From Ariolimax columbianus (lineage: Eukaryota > Mollusca > Gastropoda > Stylommatophora > Arionidae), in assembly GCA_036924085.1 (NCBI GenBank), contig JAVGWX010000004.1, positions 41,568,793-41,632,792 of the forward strand: a DNA stretch of 64,000 bases, given 5' to 3'. A program made the translations under genes and the position numbers. The notes beneath the pieces are model-generated. The model was given only the letters and a program-made list of their open reading frames with translations. It had not been told where the DNA came from and did not search any database. Of this stretch, positions 35,072 to 46,394 are shown in pieces; the first letter of the stretch is position 1; each line of letters starts with the position of its first letter.

Positions 35072-35454
35072 TGTGTGGTATATGTGTTAACGTGCGTCTC
35101 GTCCTACATGTGTTAGGTCTGGGTTATGTCGTCGCCTCCTGGAGTTTGTTCCCTTTTTTGTATCGCTTTAATTGGTCCACGTACCTAGTCCAGTGTGGAT
35201 TCTGGCTCACTCTCACTCTCTCTCTCTCTCTTTCTCTCCTCATCATTGGTTACCAAGTCGCTATTTGTTGTGGCGTCGTCATACATCTCGCTAGAGTATT
35301 TCTTCCATCTTTCTAGATTATCTTTGATCTCAGTCATCACATCACCATCCATGTATAGTTAATGTAAACAATGAATATGACGTCATAGATAGAAGTCTAT
35401 ATGAATTATATTACACGACTATTAAAATCAAACCCGTTCATGTTACAGAACCAG

Positions 35455-36662
35455 CTGTTACATGGGCTAACTCATGGCTAACTGCATTGTAATGCATTTA
35501 GACAAATTTAATCTAATTAGAAATAATCAGCATGGACTTACTAGAGGGAGATCATACTTACGAAATTTATTAGAATTAATGGAGGAGATTACTAAAATGA
35601 TAGATAAAGGGGAGCCAGTGGACGTTATTCATCTAGATTTTGCAAAGGCCGTTGAGAGAGTACCTCATCAAAAATTGTTTAGAAAGTTAATATCAAATTG
35701 ATTGAAATTTCGTTAACGGGAAGAAGGTAGAGGGTGGGTAAAAAATAGGAGTACTGTGAGTGGTGTGAAGTGAAAAGTGAAGTGCCACAGGGCTCGGTTT
35801 TGGAACCAATTTTGGTCTTGATATAAATAAATTATTTGGACATTGATATGGGATCCATGATTGCAAAATTTGCTGATGACACAAAACTATGCAGTAGTGT
35901 CTCATCTAAAGCAGAAGTGGATATATTGAGATCGGAATTTGATAAAATTGAAGAATGGTGTATAAGCTTTCAAATGGAGTTTAATGCAGATAAATGTGCA
36001 GTCATCCACATGGGTAGATCCAATATGGAACATAATTACAGAATGGGAGAGAACAATATTAGAAAGATATATAAGGAAAGGGACCTAGGGGTTATAATAG
36101 ATCATACAAGTAAGGTGAGTGAGCAAGTTCAGGTAGCAGTGAAAAATGCAAATGCAATGTTAGGTATGATAACAAGAAATATTAAACATAGAAGCAAGGA
36201 AGTCATAGTCAAACTGAATAAAGCATTAGTTAAACCTAGATTGGAGTAATGTGTACAGGTGTTGGGTCCTTATCATAGAGGAGATATAAACATGCTGGAA
36301 AGAATATAAAAAAGAGCGACAAAGCTTATAGTGGCATTCCAGAATTACAGTTATGAGGAAAGATTCATAAAAACCGGCCTACAGTGTTTAGAAGACAGGC
36401 GAATTTGATGTGGCTGAATACAGGTTTATAAGCTGATCAGTGGAATGGATAAATTAAACTATAACAGGTTTTCCAAAACACAGTCACCCACAAAAACAAG
36501 AGGACATAGCTACACATTAACTAAAGAGAGGTACAGATTAGATATTAGGAAATATTTTTTGATTCGGAGAGTTTTGAATCCTTGGAATGCATTGCCTCGG
36601 GAGCCAGTTGAGGCAGGGACAGTCAATGCATTTAAGAATAAATTGGATGCGCCTAGCTTTTA
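35455..36662 (+). pseudogene. CR1-type reverse transcriptase, inactivated
   Basis: Reads NQHGLTRGRSYLRNLLELME, VDVIHLDFAKAVERVPHQKL, then after a stop and frameshift EVPQGSVLEPILVLI, MIAKFADDTKLCSSV (FADD at 35869-35880), FNADKCAVIHMGRSN, ERDLGVIIDHTSKVSEQVQ, PRLE then a stop, YHRGDINMLERI, NYSYEERFIKTGLQCLEDRR, and finally RGHSYTLTKERYRLDIRKYF with NPWNALPREPVEAGTVNAFK. The whole chain from RT block 3 to the C-terminus is in CR1-clade order. At least four stops or shifts and a 5' truncation make it dead. Confidence 0.92.
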
Positions 36663-36924
36663 GAGTAAGATAATGTAAATGAAGCTGATTGTATACAGAC
36701 TCCGCAGAGTCTTCTAAACCAGTATAAAGATTAGGAGAAAGCTATTCATAGTCTTTTCATAGTTTGTTTATATTTTGCAATGTTTACTTCCTGTGATATA
36801 CTAGGCCTGGAGGAAGGTAGGTTTGTTTATTGGGAACAAATTTCCTGACTTTTTATAATTGTGCTTGGACAATGTCTTACAGCATACTTGTATTGATATG
36901 CACCTGTACAGGGTTCTTTGTGTG

Positions 36925-37180
36925 CACAGAATGTACACGATATCTCAGTGTTTTTCGCCAATCAAGCACACAGTGTGTACAATGGATCTCAGTGGTTTTG
37001 TCAATGAAGTACACACTGTGTACATGGAATCTCAGTGGTTTTGTCAATCAAGTACACAGTCTGTACAATGGATCTCAGAGGTTTTGTCAATCAAGTAGAC
37101 AGTGTGTACAAGGGATCTCAGTGGTTTCGTCAATCAAGTTCACAGTGTGTACAAGGTGTACAATGGACGTCGGTGTTTTC
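36925..37180. repeat. ~43-bp minisatellite, about five copies
   Basis: Units contain atctcagtggttttgtcaat and a near-palindromic gtacacagtgtgtac. Ends about 50 bp before the left end of MLE2. Confidence 0.88.
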
Positions 37181-37229
37181 GTCTATCACATAGTGACGAA
37201 ACTCCGAAAATAATGTCTTAGATTTTATT

Positions 37230-37836
37230 ATGACGTCCCACGATGTCAAAAGTGGATTTTCGCATTATGGCAGTAAAGTTTGAACCTTTCCGCCAATATC
37301 CGAAAAATTGTGTTTTCGTCCGACAGGTGGCAGTAGAGGTGCAACCTGACAAAATGGCGTCTATCATTGAGGTGCGTAATTAAATATCTCCATGCGGAAA
37401 ACGTTGCACCAATTGACATTCATCGACGCTTGCAAGAACGCTTACGGTGACCAAACAGCTGAACAGAACGAACATCGCATGCAAATTTGTCATGACGTCT
37501 TGAACCATTAGGAGGATGAAGGTGACAGTTTCCTGGATCGTATCATCATCTGCTTGAGCAAATGAAAGATGGACTGCCTGGGCAATATTTTCCTAGCAAT
37601 GACACTGCCAGAGCAGCTGTGAAACAGTGGGTCACCTCCGTTGGTGCATAATTTTACGAGTGGCATGTATGTTTTTGCTCGTCGTCCGTGAAAATGTATA
37701 GCAAAACGAGTTGACTTTGTTGAAAAATATTTTTTTGAAGACATTGCCTTTTTTAAATGGTGTTGTTTTGATTGTTTCATATGTTATGGTTTTCACGGAA
37801 TAAAATAGGAGGCATTGGTTTCAGAGCGCCCGTTGT
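37230..37836 (+). mobile_element. Internally deleted mariner element (MLE2)
   Basis: The left part (ttatggcagtaaagtttgaa) and right end (aataggaggcattggtttca, agagcgcccgttgta) match MLE1. Between them are MASIIEVR (from 37354), a jump to EQNEHRMQICHDVLNH (37460-37506), a second jump to EQMKDGLPGQYF with NDTARAAVKQWVTSVGA, and the end of the gene. The first deletion removes the RSGRP and WVPHEL region, the second removes all three catalytic Asp residues. Confidence 0.85.
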
Positions 37837-38004
37837 AATCCTTAGGGAAGAGCTATTACTAATGGTAAATAGTTTCACTTATGGGGAAAATAAACTGGCA
37901 CAGAATGGACACAAAACAAAAGAAATTTCCTTTCAAATAAACATTTCAAAATCAAAATCCATAATAAAAAAAATCTCCGGCTGTTTACTTCAACAATATA
38001 TTAT

Positions 38005-38355
38005 TGCTATTTGCAGGTGGGTGCAAAAGCTGGACAACGACAAATATACTAGAAAATAAACTTTGTACTTTAAAAAAATTAATTTCTAAGAAAACAATTG
38101 AACATTGGATGGGAATAATTCCACATGAAACAGCTAAACAGAGAAAACACCAGCCAATAATATGTTTCTACCATCAAAATGAAGAAAAAAACAGTAGGCT
38201 TGCACGCGCATGTGATTAGTATGCGTAACAACAGACTGGCATTAGAGACAGTTATGTGGGCTTCAGATGGTAACAGAAAGTGTGGAAGGCCAAATGAGAC
38301 TTTTCTATGAATGATTATGAGAAATAGCTCAACTATGGGTCTGAACAACATGCAT
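38005..38355 (+). pseudogene. Non-LTR reverse transcriptase C-terminal fragment, very decayed
   Basis: Frames give GCKSWTTTNILENKLCTLKK and KTIEHWMG (thumb, usually GCESWTL), then HVISMRNNRLALETVMWASD with GNRKCGRPNETFL (the basic GRP tail). Several stops. Clade not assigned. Confidence 0.65.
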
Positions 38356-38359
38356 GAAC

Positions 38360-39275
38360 TAGTAGCGTCACACTGTTCAAACTGAAGAGCAGTTGTTACT
38401 GTCTAATGTGCCGTGTTTGACGCTAAAAGAACATATATCCAAGAATGTTCACAGTCTGGATTGCAATCGAAGTAATTAGATGGGTAGCTAGACCACTAAA
38501 GAGACAATAACTTGTCATGCAAGCCCTCCATGGGTACACTGAATGGCTGATTACTAAGCTGCATGCAGTGAGGATTACGTCTTACCGATTTGATCCAGCC
38601 AGAAGTTGCGTGGAGAGGGTTGTTTTCTATTCTTGTTGTTTAAAACTGATTAAGAGCTAATGGGTAGGGACATACTCGGCAAGGAATTAACATGGTGAAG
38701 GCGCATTTGAGTCCTGTCCGTCGACGGACTTCGTCATGTCTGACCTAGTGATATCACTGAGCTGCAAGAATGCGCACCTTGTGCGCATTTGGAAGGCTTG
38801 GATGTGCATCTGATCACTACAGAATTATCCAAGTGTAAGGACCTTACAAAAGATGGGAATCACACATGTTATGTGCATCCGTAGACGAAGCAGTATGGGT
38901 GGATTCCCAGAGGATAGTCAATGTCACTTTCCTGGCACGGCAGCTTTAGTCGTATGACCCTTTAAAACCACTATTTAGGAACATATAATTGTGTCACGGT
39001 CAGTTCAAACATGCTTACCAAGATCGAAACCTCATGACCACGCCATACGCACAGAAAGAGACTGTATTATAGCAGAATAGCCAGCATGGCGGGGCTTGAA
39101 ATTGTGACCCACAATAGCGATAAGCATATTGAGTAATCTTGAATTGTACTATATCCATGTCTCGCGCCCACCTTCTTCAGTACTTCCTATTTGTTTGTCT
39201 TGCTGCTCTTGTCAGGAGGCGTCACAGAAAGGCGGGATGAGTGGATTTCACGTTATCGCCAGATTGGAGGCTTGT
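38360..39275. other. No recognised feature
   Basis: No coding trace or repeat noticed. Confidence 0.55.
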
Positions 39276-39282
39276 GCTGTCT

Positions 39283-39990
39283 TTAGGTATAACTTCCTGA
39301 GAATTTGACGTCAAGGTCTGCCTCTGGCACGAGCACTAGAGACCTACATATAATGTGCTCTCGTTGCAACTGGTCATAATGCATCCAAACTAAATTACCA
39401 AACCGCTTGATTTGTTGGACGTCAATGTAGGCACTGGTTTTCCCCCCACTGTCTATCTTAGCGTGGTGTCGTAGATTCATTCATGGATTGTCTGCCCGAC
39501 TGCACTTCTCACGCAGCACTTCTCCCAGCTCTAGATCTTACACGTTTGTGTTTCTCGAAAGTACAGTAATTTGACATCGGTATCACGATGACGGAATAAA
39601 TAGTGTATTTACCAGCCTCCTCTTAATTGAAAGAACCACTATAAAGTGCTTCAAAATCGGTTCAATGTTAAAGACGTCTATGATCACTTTCTGAATTATA
39701 TGTCCAATCTGCATGCCACCAGTGAGCGTAGTAACGAAGAATATGAATTCCCGTACTTGCTTGGTGCTAATTTCCTTGCTGTAGAAACTTCTCTGCACGT
39801 TTTCTTGTGATATCAATATAGTCTCTGTATTGTCTATGTTGATTTTCATGTCATGTTCGTTACAAGCGAAATTGATGTAGGTGGTGTTGTAGGTCTTCTG
39901 TATTTTGGTAGAAGATGAATTGCTCTCTACAAACAGCAGCTACTTTAGGGACTCCTCGTTGGGTTTAGTTAACTGTGTAATGTTATCCAT
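39283..39990 (-). pseudogene. Non-LTR reverse transcriptase fragment, very decayed
   Basis: The minus strand reads TYINFACNEHDMKINIDNTE, TILISQENVQRSFYSKEIS, KQVREFIFF, LKHFIVVLSIKRRLVNTLFI and PSS, then after further decay IDVQQIKRFGNLVWMHYDQL. This follows a known RT block order (MKINIDKTE, then a FxYLGS-like strand, then KRKLINSIFIP, then the IKRFGH tail). It probably belongs to the same family as the thumb fragment at 45770-46235. The active site is absent. Confidence 0.7.
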
Positions 39991-39994
39991 ATAA

Positions 39995-40620
39995 ATATGA
40001 ACAAAAGTGGAGAAAGAACTCATCGCTATCTTACACCTATCAAAACAGGAAACCAATTTGTCATACCAGTATTAGTTCGTACTACACCCTCCTGTTCACC
40101 TGCAATGCACGAATGCCATCCAGCAACTGACATTCCACACTTTATTCCTCTAATATCTTCCATAGCTTACATCGGTTTAATTTGTGAGCCATCTTGCTAC
40201 ATTATGGCACGCTTATATGGCATTTGGCTTGAAATCTAGATTTGTACATCAACTCTTGACTTAGGTTCCCTGATATATGCACATTTTTTTGTTTGTCAAG
40301 GGTTCTTTCGACATCAAAATGCTGAGAAGCGCTGAATGAGTTTGATGGACGTTGGCATTTTCATCATGAACATCTACTCCAAAACAAGATGCTAGTCTGG
40401 TCTATGACATTTGCCGTTAATAGAATATCTAACCTGATAAAGTTGCCCTTTCGGCATAGGTTCGACGCTTAGACTTTCAAGCACATTCCGCTCAGGAAAC
40501 TAATTATGTTGTGGAGTTACTACATCATGATTTCATTATATTGATGTGACGGAGTAACGTGCGAAACAAGATTAACCAATGGGATCTCAGAGGTGCCGTG
40601 ATAAAAATGATTGGATGGAA
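39995..40620. other. No recognised feature
   Basis: An 80-residue plus-strand frame at 39997-40239 matches nothing known. Confidence 0.5.
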
Positions 40621-40629
40621 GAGCATAAC

Positions 40630-41175
40630 GGGGTCAACGAAAAAAAGATAACAAGAATAGAATAAAGATATACAGTAAAAAAGAAAGAATGAAAAAAAGA
40701 ATACAAAAAAGAAAAAAAGAACTAAATAAAGAAAAAAGAAGAAAAGAATAACCAGAAAAGAAAGAAAGACCAACAGAAAAAAATCAAAATAACAAGAAAT
40801 TAAAAAAGAAAGGAAAAACAAAAAGAAATGAAAGAAAGAATGACAGAAAAATTGAAAGAAAAAAAAATGAAAAAAATCGAAGAAAGAAAGACAAAATGAA
40901 CGACAAATAAAAGAACGAAAGAAAGAACAGAAAGAAAAGAGACATAATGAGCATGAGAAAAAAAGAAAGAACGAACAGAAAAAAGGAAGGAAAGAAAAAA
41001 AGAAAAATAGAAAGAACCAAACATTAAAAAATTAAAACAAGGAAAAAACCAAAGAAATAATGAAAGACAGAAAAAAGGAAATAACGAAAAAAGAGAGATG
41101 GAAAGAATGAAAGGATAAAACAAAAATGAATAAACAACAGAAACTTACAAATTAAAATTAGAATAAAAGAAATAA
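40630..41175. repeat. Long purine-rich AAAG/AAAGA tract
   Basis: About 540 bp almost free of T and C on the plus strand. The Phe/Ser-rich minus-strand frames over it are artefacts. Confidence 0.9.
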
Positions 41176-41199
41176 AGAAATGAATGGATGTGTAATAGA

Positions 41200-41970
41200 T
41201 CTTTGCTGTGTAGGTTTATTAGGGATAGCATTTTAGACAAGTTTTATTAAAGTTGGAAGGGTTGGGAGTCGAGTATTGATAGTGAGTAGCCATTCATTTT
41301 CTTATAGTAGTGAACTAAGTAACCGAGCCAGTGCACAGAAACTCATATCCCGCCATAGAAATGTCTTAAATGCAAAGCGTCGGTTTTAAAACCTACGCAG
41401 ATGTTGACTTACGTCACCTGACATGTTTTTGCATTACGTCTAGACGCCTGTTACCGCGAGATGAGTAGTGCAGATGAAAATCGGACATGCTAGTAACAGT
41501 TTTTTCTGAAATCTCGGAGAGAATAAACCGATGAACGAAATCAGAATACCAACGTCGTGAGCGGAACACGTGATCTGAGACAAGCTCTGCAAAGGGAGTT
41601 AGGAGATCACGAAACGGACAGTCTTGAGTTTGCAGTTGAGAGGAAAGAATAAGTTGGAGATCTAAAGGACGAAGGACGAACATAAGAAACGACATAGAAG
41701 GAATAATCAGAGTCGATTCACTATCGCAGGCCACCGTTATACTCCAGCAGCAAGAAGGGTAAATATATAATTACCCAGGTATTGGACGATCACATCGATC
41801 CAGCTCTTTAACGATCACAGCGTTCAAGTTGTTTGACGACCACCTCGATACCGTTCTTTAACGATCACTTCGAGTCACTATCGACGAGTCGAACTGGACA
41901 ACGGACGATCGTCTGGGTTTAAGAACGAACGCGAATCATTCATTATGTGGCAATCCACAAACGTTTTGTC
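41200..41970. other. No recognised gene; weak ~40-bp repeats near the right edge
   Basis: A 106-residue minus-strand frame at 41414-41734 is unassigned. At 41780-41890, ttaacgatcac recurs with variable spacing next to tcga, suggesting an old minisatellite. Confidence 0.45.
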
Positions 41971-41974
41971 AACC

Positions 41975-42155
41975 AAGTTGTAGTTCGTTAACCAAGTTTT
42001 AGTTCGTTAACCAAGTTTTAGTTCGTTAATCAAGTTTTAGTTCGTTAATCAAGTTTTAGTTCGAAAATCAAGTGTTAGTTCGTTAATCAAGTTTTAGTTC
42101 GTTAATCAAGTTGTAGTTCGTTAATCAAGTTTTAGTTCGTTAATCAAGTTGTAAC
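41975..42155. repeat. 22-bp minisatellite, eight to nine copies
   Basis: Units of the form tagttcgttaatcaagtttt, changing from ttaacc to ttaatc along the array. Confidence 0.93.
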
Positions 42156-42197
42156 TCGTAATCGTTTCCTGTATTAAACGCCTTTGTCAAATCAATA

Positions 42198-42199
42198 AT

Positions 42200-42276
<77 letters not shown>
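42198..42276. repeat. CA then TA compound microsatellite
   Basis: Pure CA for about 22 bp followed by TA for about 55 bp. Confidence 0.95.
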
Positions 42277-42279
<3 letters not shown>

Positions 42280-42574
42280 TTAGAGAAAGAAAGAGAGACA
42301 GACAAACATTACAAAAACGCGTATGAGTCGATAAGAGAAAGAAGGCAAAATTCTTCGTTACCTATAAGCTGAACGGGAAAGAATTAAGGAATAAACTCAC
42401 TGGAAAAAAATAGAAACCATTTTGGGACATTTTATGGACGCATGTGTAACAAAGAATTTACAGATCATATTATGATATAAAGTATAGGTATTAATGATGG
42501 GAAACATAGAAGCTTAAACAGTACGACTTTGAAAGACAAGAATTATTAGAGAACGTACAAGTGAAACAGAATGT

Positions 42575-43047
42575 ATGGAAAAAGTACTGGGACATGAGAA
42601 AGCTGCACACATTATAGACAAACGTACAAGCCAGATGAGGACATGGGAGTGTGACATAAAATACAGGAACAAATACAAGCCATATACAGACATGAGAGAG
42701 TGGCATATATTACAGACAAACGTACACGCTGGATTAGTACATAGGCGAGGGACATATATTGTAGAAAAACGTGGCAGTCAGGTTAAGACATAGACGAGGG
42801 ACATACATTATAGATAAGCCTACATGTCGCGTTAGGGCATAGATGAGAGACATATATTAATGATAAGCTTACATGTCAGGTTAGGATATAGATGAGGGAC
42901 ATATGCTATTGACAAACGTGACATTCAAGTTAGAACATAGACGAGCGACATGTTATTGACAAACGTGACAGTCAGGTTAGAACATAGACGAAGGAAATAT
43001 ATTATAGAAATACTTTATGTGCCAGGATAGGATATAAAGTAAAGCAA
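42575..43047. repeat. ~60-bp minisatellite, left part
   Basis: About seven diverged units around gggacatatattatagaaaa and gtcaggttagaacatagacg. The array continues at 43264-43450 beyond the inserted SINE. Confidence 0.8.
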
Positions 43048-43262
43048 AGTATCCCATAGCATTACTGCCGTAGGGGTGTGAGGTGTTAGCGATCTCACAT
43101 TTCAAAGGCTCGGCTATATGAGGGCGGTAGCCATCTCCTCTCCCTCGCCGCTTTTACTTCCCGGACTGAACCGGTAAAAAACATTACCGCCTCAACCAGG
43201 GAATGAAGCCTGGACCACTCAGATGCGAAGCTAGCGCGCTAACCACTGCGCTACGCGGCTTC
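43048..43262 (-). mobile_element. tRNA-derived SINE, family B copy 1
   Basis: On the minus strand the head gccgcgtagcgcagtggtta has an A box, and ggcttcattccctgg is B-box-like. The body continues with accggttcagtccgggaagt and ggcgagggagaggagatggc and ends in ctatgggatact. A second copy lies at 56659-56900. It interrupts the ~60-bp minisatellite. Confidence 0.85.
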
Positions 43263-43263
43263 A

Positions 43264-43450
43264 CATGGACATATATTATAGAAAAACTACATTTGCATAT
43301 TAGGACATAGGCGATGTACATATATTATAGAAAAATATGAAAGTCAGATTAGGACTAGGGCGAAGGACTTATTTTACAGAATAACACACAAACCTCTCTA
43401 GAACAAGACAGAAGCACATAGGTGATGTAAAAACATAAAACGTAAGATTA
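43264..43450. repeat. ~60-bp minisatellite, right part
   Basis: Resumes with ggacatatattatagaaaaa and continues for about three units. Confidence 0.75.
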
Positions 43451-43501
43451 TGACATTATAGGAAGAGGAAAGGAAAGAAAGCTGACAAGGTACAATAGGA
43501 C

Positions 43502-43507
<6 letters not shown>

Positions 43508-43539
<32 letters not shown>

Positions 43540-43562
43540 GAGAGAGAGAGAGACACACACAC
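43508..43562. repeat. GA microsatellite
   Basis: Nearly pure GA ending in a short CA run; a 17-bp T run follows at about 43586. Confidence 0.93.
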
Positions 43563-43609
43563 AAAAGTGAATGAAAAATATGCATTTTTTTTTTTTTTTT
43601 TTGCTTAGA

Positions 43610-44920
43610 TGTTTGCCTCACTAGTTTCTACTGGCGGAGGCGCGCCATTTTCCACCCCAGACCGTAGTCAATTAGGCGATATCAGGACACATAAACCAGT
43701 GCTTGGATGCATGTGTGCGTCTGTATGTACCTATGCTAGGTTTGTGCGCCCTCAGAAGCTAGCCCAACCAAAGTGCAATGGAAGGGCCTCACCATGAGGG
43801 CGCGTGTGTAAGTTGTGTAAGAGTGTGACTGTTGGACAGAGTCAAATAAAACAGAGTGAGGGAAGAGGAAAGAGAAGGGGAAGATTGAGTCGCGACAAAA
43901 AATATGAAAATCACAGAGGATGTTGGACAAACAGATACATACAACTTACTTTAGATCTATGAAAATCTCCATCGTCTGTCTCACCAACACCTAACAACTT
44001 CCGGGTTTTCAGTCTACTGTGAAGATCTCCACTACTGTGCTTCCTGGTGGATGTAAGTCAAACACGAATGTTTAGACCAGCTGTAAAATGTGTACCAGTT
44101 ATAGCTAGCAAAAAAGTTATGTGTCTTTGTTACCTATCAATAGCTTATCTCCCTATGGTCATAATATTTCCTGACGGCGACCGCTGTAGATAATCCACTA
44201 GAATAATAAATGTAGAACACATCTTACGTGCAGTCTTACATTGGTTATTTATGTAGCAGTTTGTGTTACATGATGAGGTTGATAGTCATTTGTTTTGCGT
44301 CTTTTACGACAATATGATGGTTTCTTATAGTGTATTATGAAGTCTTTTTTTAAATATTTACTTTGACCGTTTTACAAAAATTAAAATAGCATCAAAACTA
44401 ACAATAACAGATTGAAATCAGATTTGAGAGTGTGACGTCATTTTGTTCAGATACTAAGACCACCTGATCTTGAGATTAAGTTCAGGCAGATGTCTCAAAC
44501 ACGCGGTCCGACTAGTTGTATTCTGTTGTCCGTGACGTGATAAGTATCATAATGTGGGAGTAGTGAAGGTTTGAAGTATGTAGTCTTAGTGCCGCTTTAT
44601 GGTCATCGAACTTGAGTTCACGAGGTCATAAGACTAGTTTAAGCTTGAGGTCTCCTAATGAGAACCACGCTTTTTCAGACAGGCTAGAAACTAGCTGAAC
44701 ATGGATTATTCATTGCGATTGCAAAGAACGCTCTAGAAATAAAATATTAAATATCTAACAGAAAAGAGAAGCACAAGAAGTGGTGCGATTCCTGGAATGG
44801 GAAAGAGAATGACAAAAACAAGAAAATAAATTCGGTGTTATAATTTGTATTTATTTTAAGAACAGGGAGTTAGACAATAACCACTATAGCTCATGTTAGT
44901 AGAGTAGCAACTAAATTTAG
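43610..44920. other. No recognised feature
   Basis: 1.3 kb without coding trace or repeat noticed. Confidence 0.55.
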
Positions 44921-44924
44921 AAGT

Positions 44925-45690
44925 ATGATTACATCAACCTTTACATATAATAAAAGAATCGCTACTACATTCAGACGTATGATTACATCAACCCTTACAT
45001 ATAATAATAGAATCGCAACTACATTCAGACGTATGATTATATCAACCCTTACATATAATGATAGTAGAGTGGAAACTAAGTCCAGGCGTATGATTTCATC
45101 AACCCTTACATATAATGGTAGTAGAGTGGGAACTAAGTCCACCTATACATATAATGATAGTAGCGTGGAAACTAAGTCCACCCTTACATATAATGATAGT
45201 AGAGTGGAAACTAAGTCCACCCTTACATATAATGATAGTAGAGTGGAAACTAAGTCCACCCTTACATATAATGATAGTAGAGTGGAAACTAAGTCCACCC
45301 TTACATATAATGATAGTAGAGTGGAAACTAAGTCCACCCTTGCATACAATGATAGTAGAGTAGAAACTAAGTCCACCCTTACATATAATGATAGTAGAGT
45401 GGAAACTAAGTCCACCCTTACATATAATGATAGTAGAGTAGAAACTAAGTCCACCCTTACATATAATGATAGTAGAGTAGAAACTAAGTCCACCCTTACA
45501 TATAATGATAGTAGAGTGGAAACTAAGTCCACCCTTACATATAATGATAGTAGAGTAGAAACTAAGTCCACCCTTACATATAATGATAGTAGAGTGGAAA
45601 CTAAGTCCACCCTTACATATAATGATAGTAGAGTAGAAACTAAGTCCACCCTTACATATAATGATAGTAGAGTAAAAACTCAGTCCAGAC
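44925..45690. repeat. 39-bp minisatellite grading from a 54-bp form
   Basis: About 15 near-identical 39-bp units (STLTYNDSRVETK in the plus frame) follow about four 54-bp units that carry an extra 15 bp, cgtatgattacatca-like. Both lengths are multiples of three, so a 292-residue plus frame and 168-197-residue minus frames stay open; no known protein matches. Confidence 0.95.
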
Positions 45691-45769
45691 ATAAAATTAC
45701 AGCGTGTTTACACAAGATGGGAGGCTGGTTAGGGAAGTGGAATAAAGAGAACAGAAAGCAAATGCGGTT

Positions 45770-46235
45770 AATCAGACAAACAAACTCCAATGAAGACAAA
45801 TAGACAGCTGATAAATATAATATGTGTATACCAACTCTCAGCTACTAGTGTCAAACATGGACTCTCACCAAGGCACAAAAAAAGAAAAATCATGGTATAC
45901 GAAATGAGGTGTTTGAGAAAGCCTGTTGGGATCACAAGGCTGAGCAGAATACAAAACGAAGTAATCAGCCAGAAAGTTGGTGCAACCCCGTGCATGGAAT
46001 ACATAGAAAGGTAGAGAATAAAATGGTTCAAACACCTGATAAGAATGCAACCAAAGTTACCAGCTGCTCGTATCTACAATATAAGACCTCGTGGTTGCAG
46101 AGCAAGAGGAAGAGAACGAACAAGATGTATAGATGGTGTTTATGAGATTCTGACGAAACACGGAATGACAATAACATCGGTCACAAACTGGTACACGGCA
46201 TAAAAGTACACCTCCCCGCATCGTCTAGCGACACA
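45770..46235 (+). pseudogene. Non-LTR reverse transcriptase thumb and C-terminus
   Basis: Across frames: IPTLSY, CQTWTLTKAQKKKIMVYEMR, CLRKPVGITRLSRIQNEVIS, QKVGATPCMEYIE, RIKWFKHLIRMQ, then RARGRERTRCIDGVYEILTK and HGMT. The order is typical of the end of non-LTR RTs with a GRxRxRWIDGV tail. Two frame changes and a stop at 45803. The ATG microsatellite follows directly, in the position of a 3' tail. Confidence 0.82.
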
Positions 46236-46241
46236 AGTGGA

Positions 46242-46260
46242 TAGTTGATGATGATGATGG

Positions 46261-46336
<76 letters not shown>

Positions 46337-46388
46337 GATGATGATGGTGATGATGATGGTGATGATGATGGTGATGATGATGTTGATT
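46242..46388. repeat. ATG (GAT) trinucleotide microsatellite
   Basis: About 47 gat units with some ggt variants; lies at the 3' end of the RT fragment. The poly-His (minus) and poly-Met (plus) frames are artefacts. Confidence 0.95.
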
Positions 46389-46394
46389 AGTAAC

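Larger units (their letters stand above)
34340..35360 (-). mobile_element. RTE-type non-LTR retrotransposon fragment, internally deleted
   Basis: Minus-strand order: EIKDNLERWKKYSSEMYDD (35340-35280), an inserted GA tract (35205-35240), YSIIKKGNLKLCTDYRTIA with MISHASMILLRFFVKKLEQK (34853-35071), then the thumb and C-terminus (34345-34805). The palm core with the FADD motif is missing between 34853 and 34805. The signatures are those of the RTE clade. Confidence 0.85.

Noticed and set aside
44925..45803. 292-residue frame with STLTYNDSRVETK repeats as a surface or silk-like protein
   Set aside because: The 39-bp period keeps frames open on both strands; no signal peptide, splice context or known domain.
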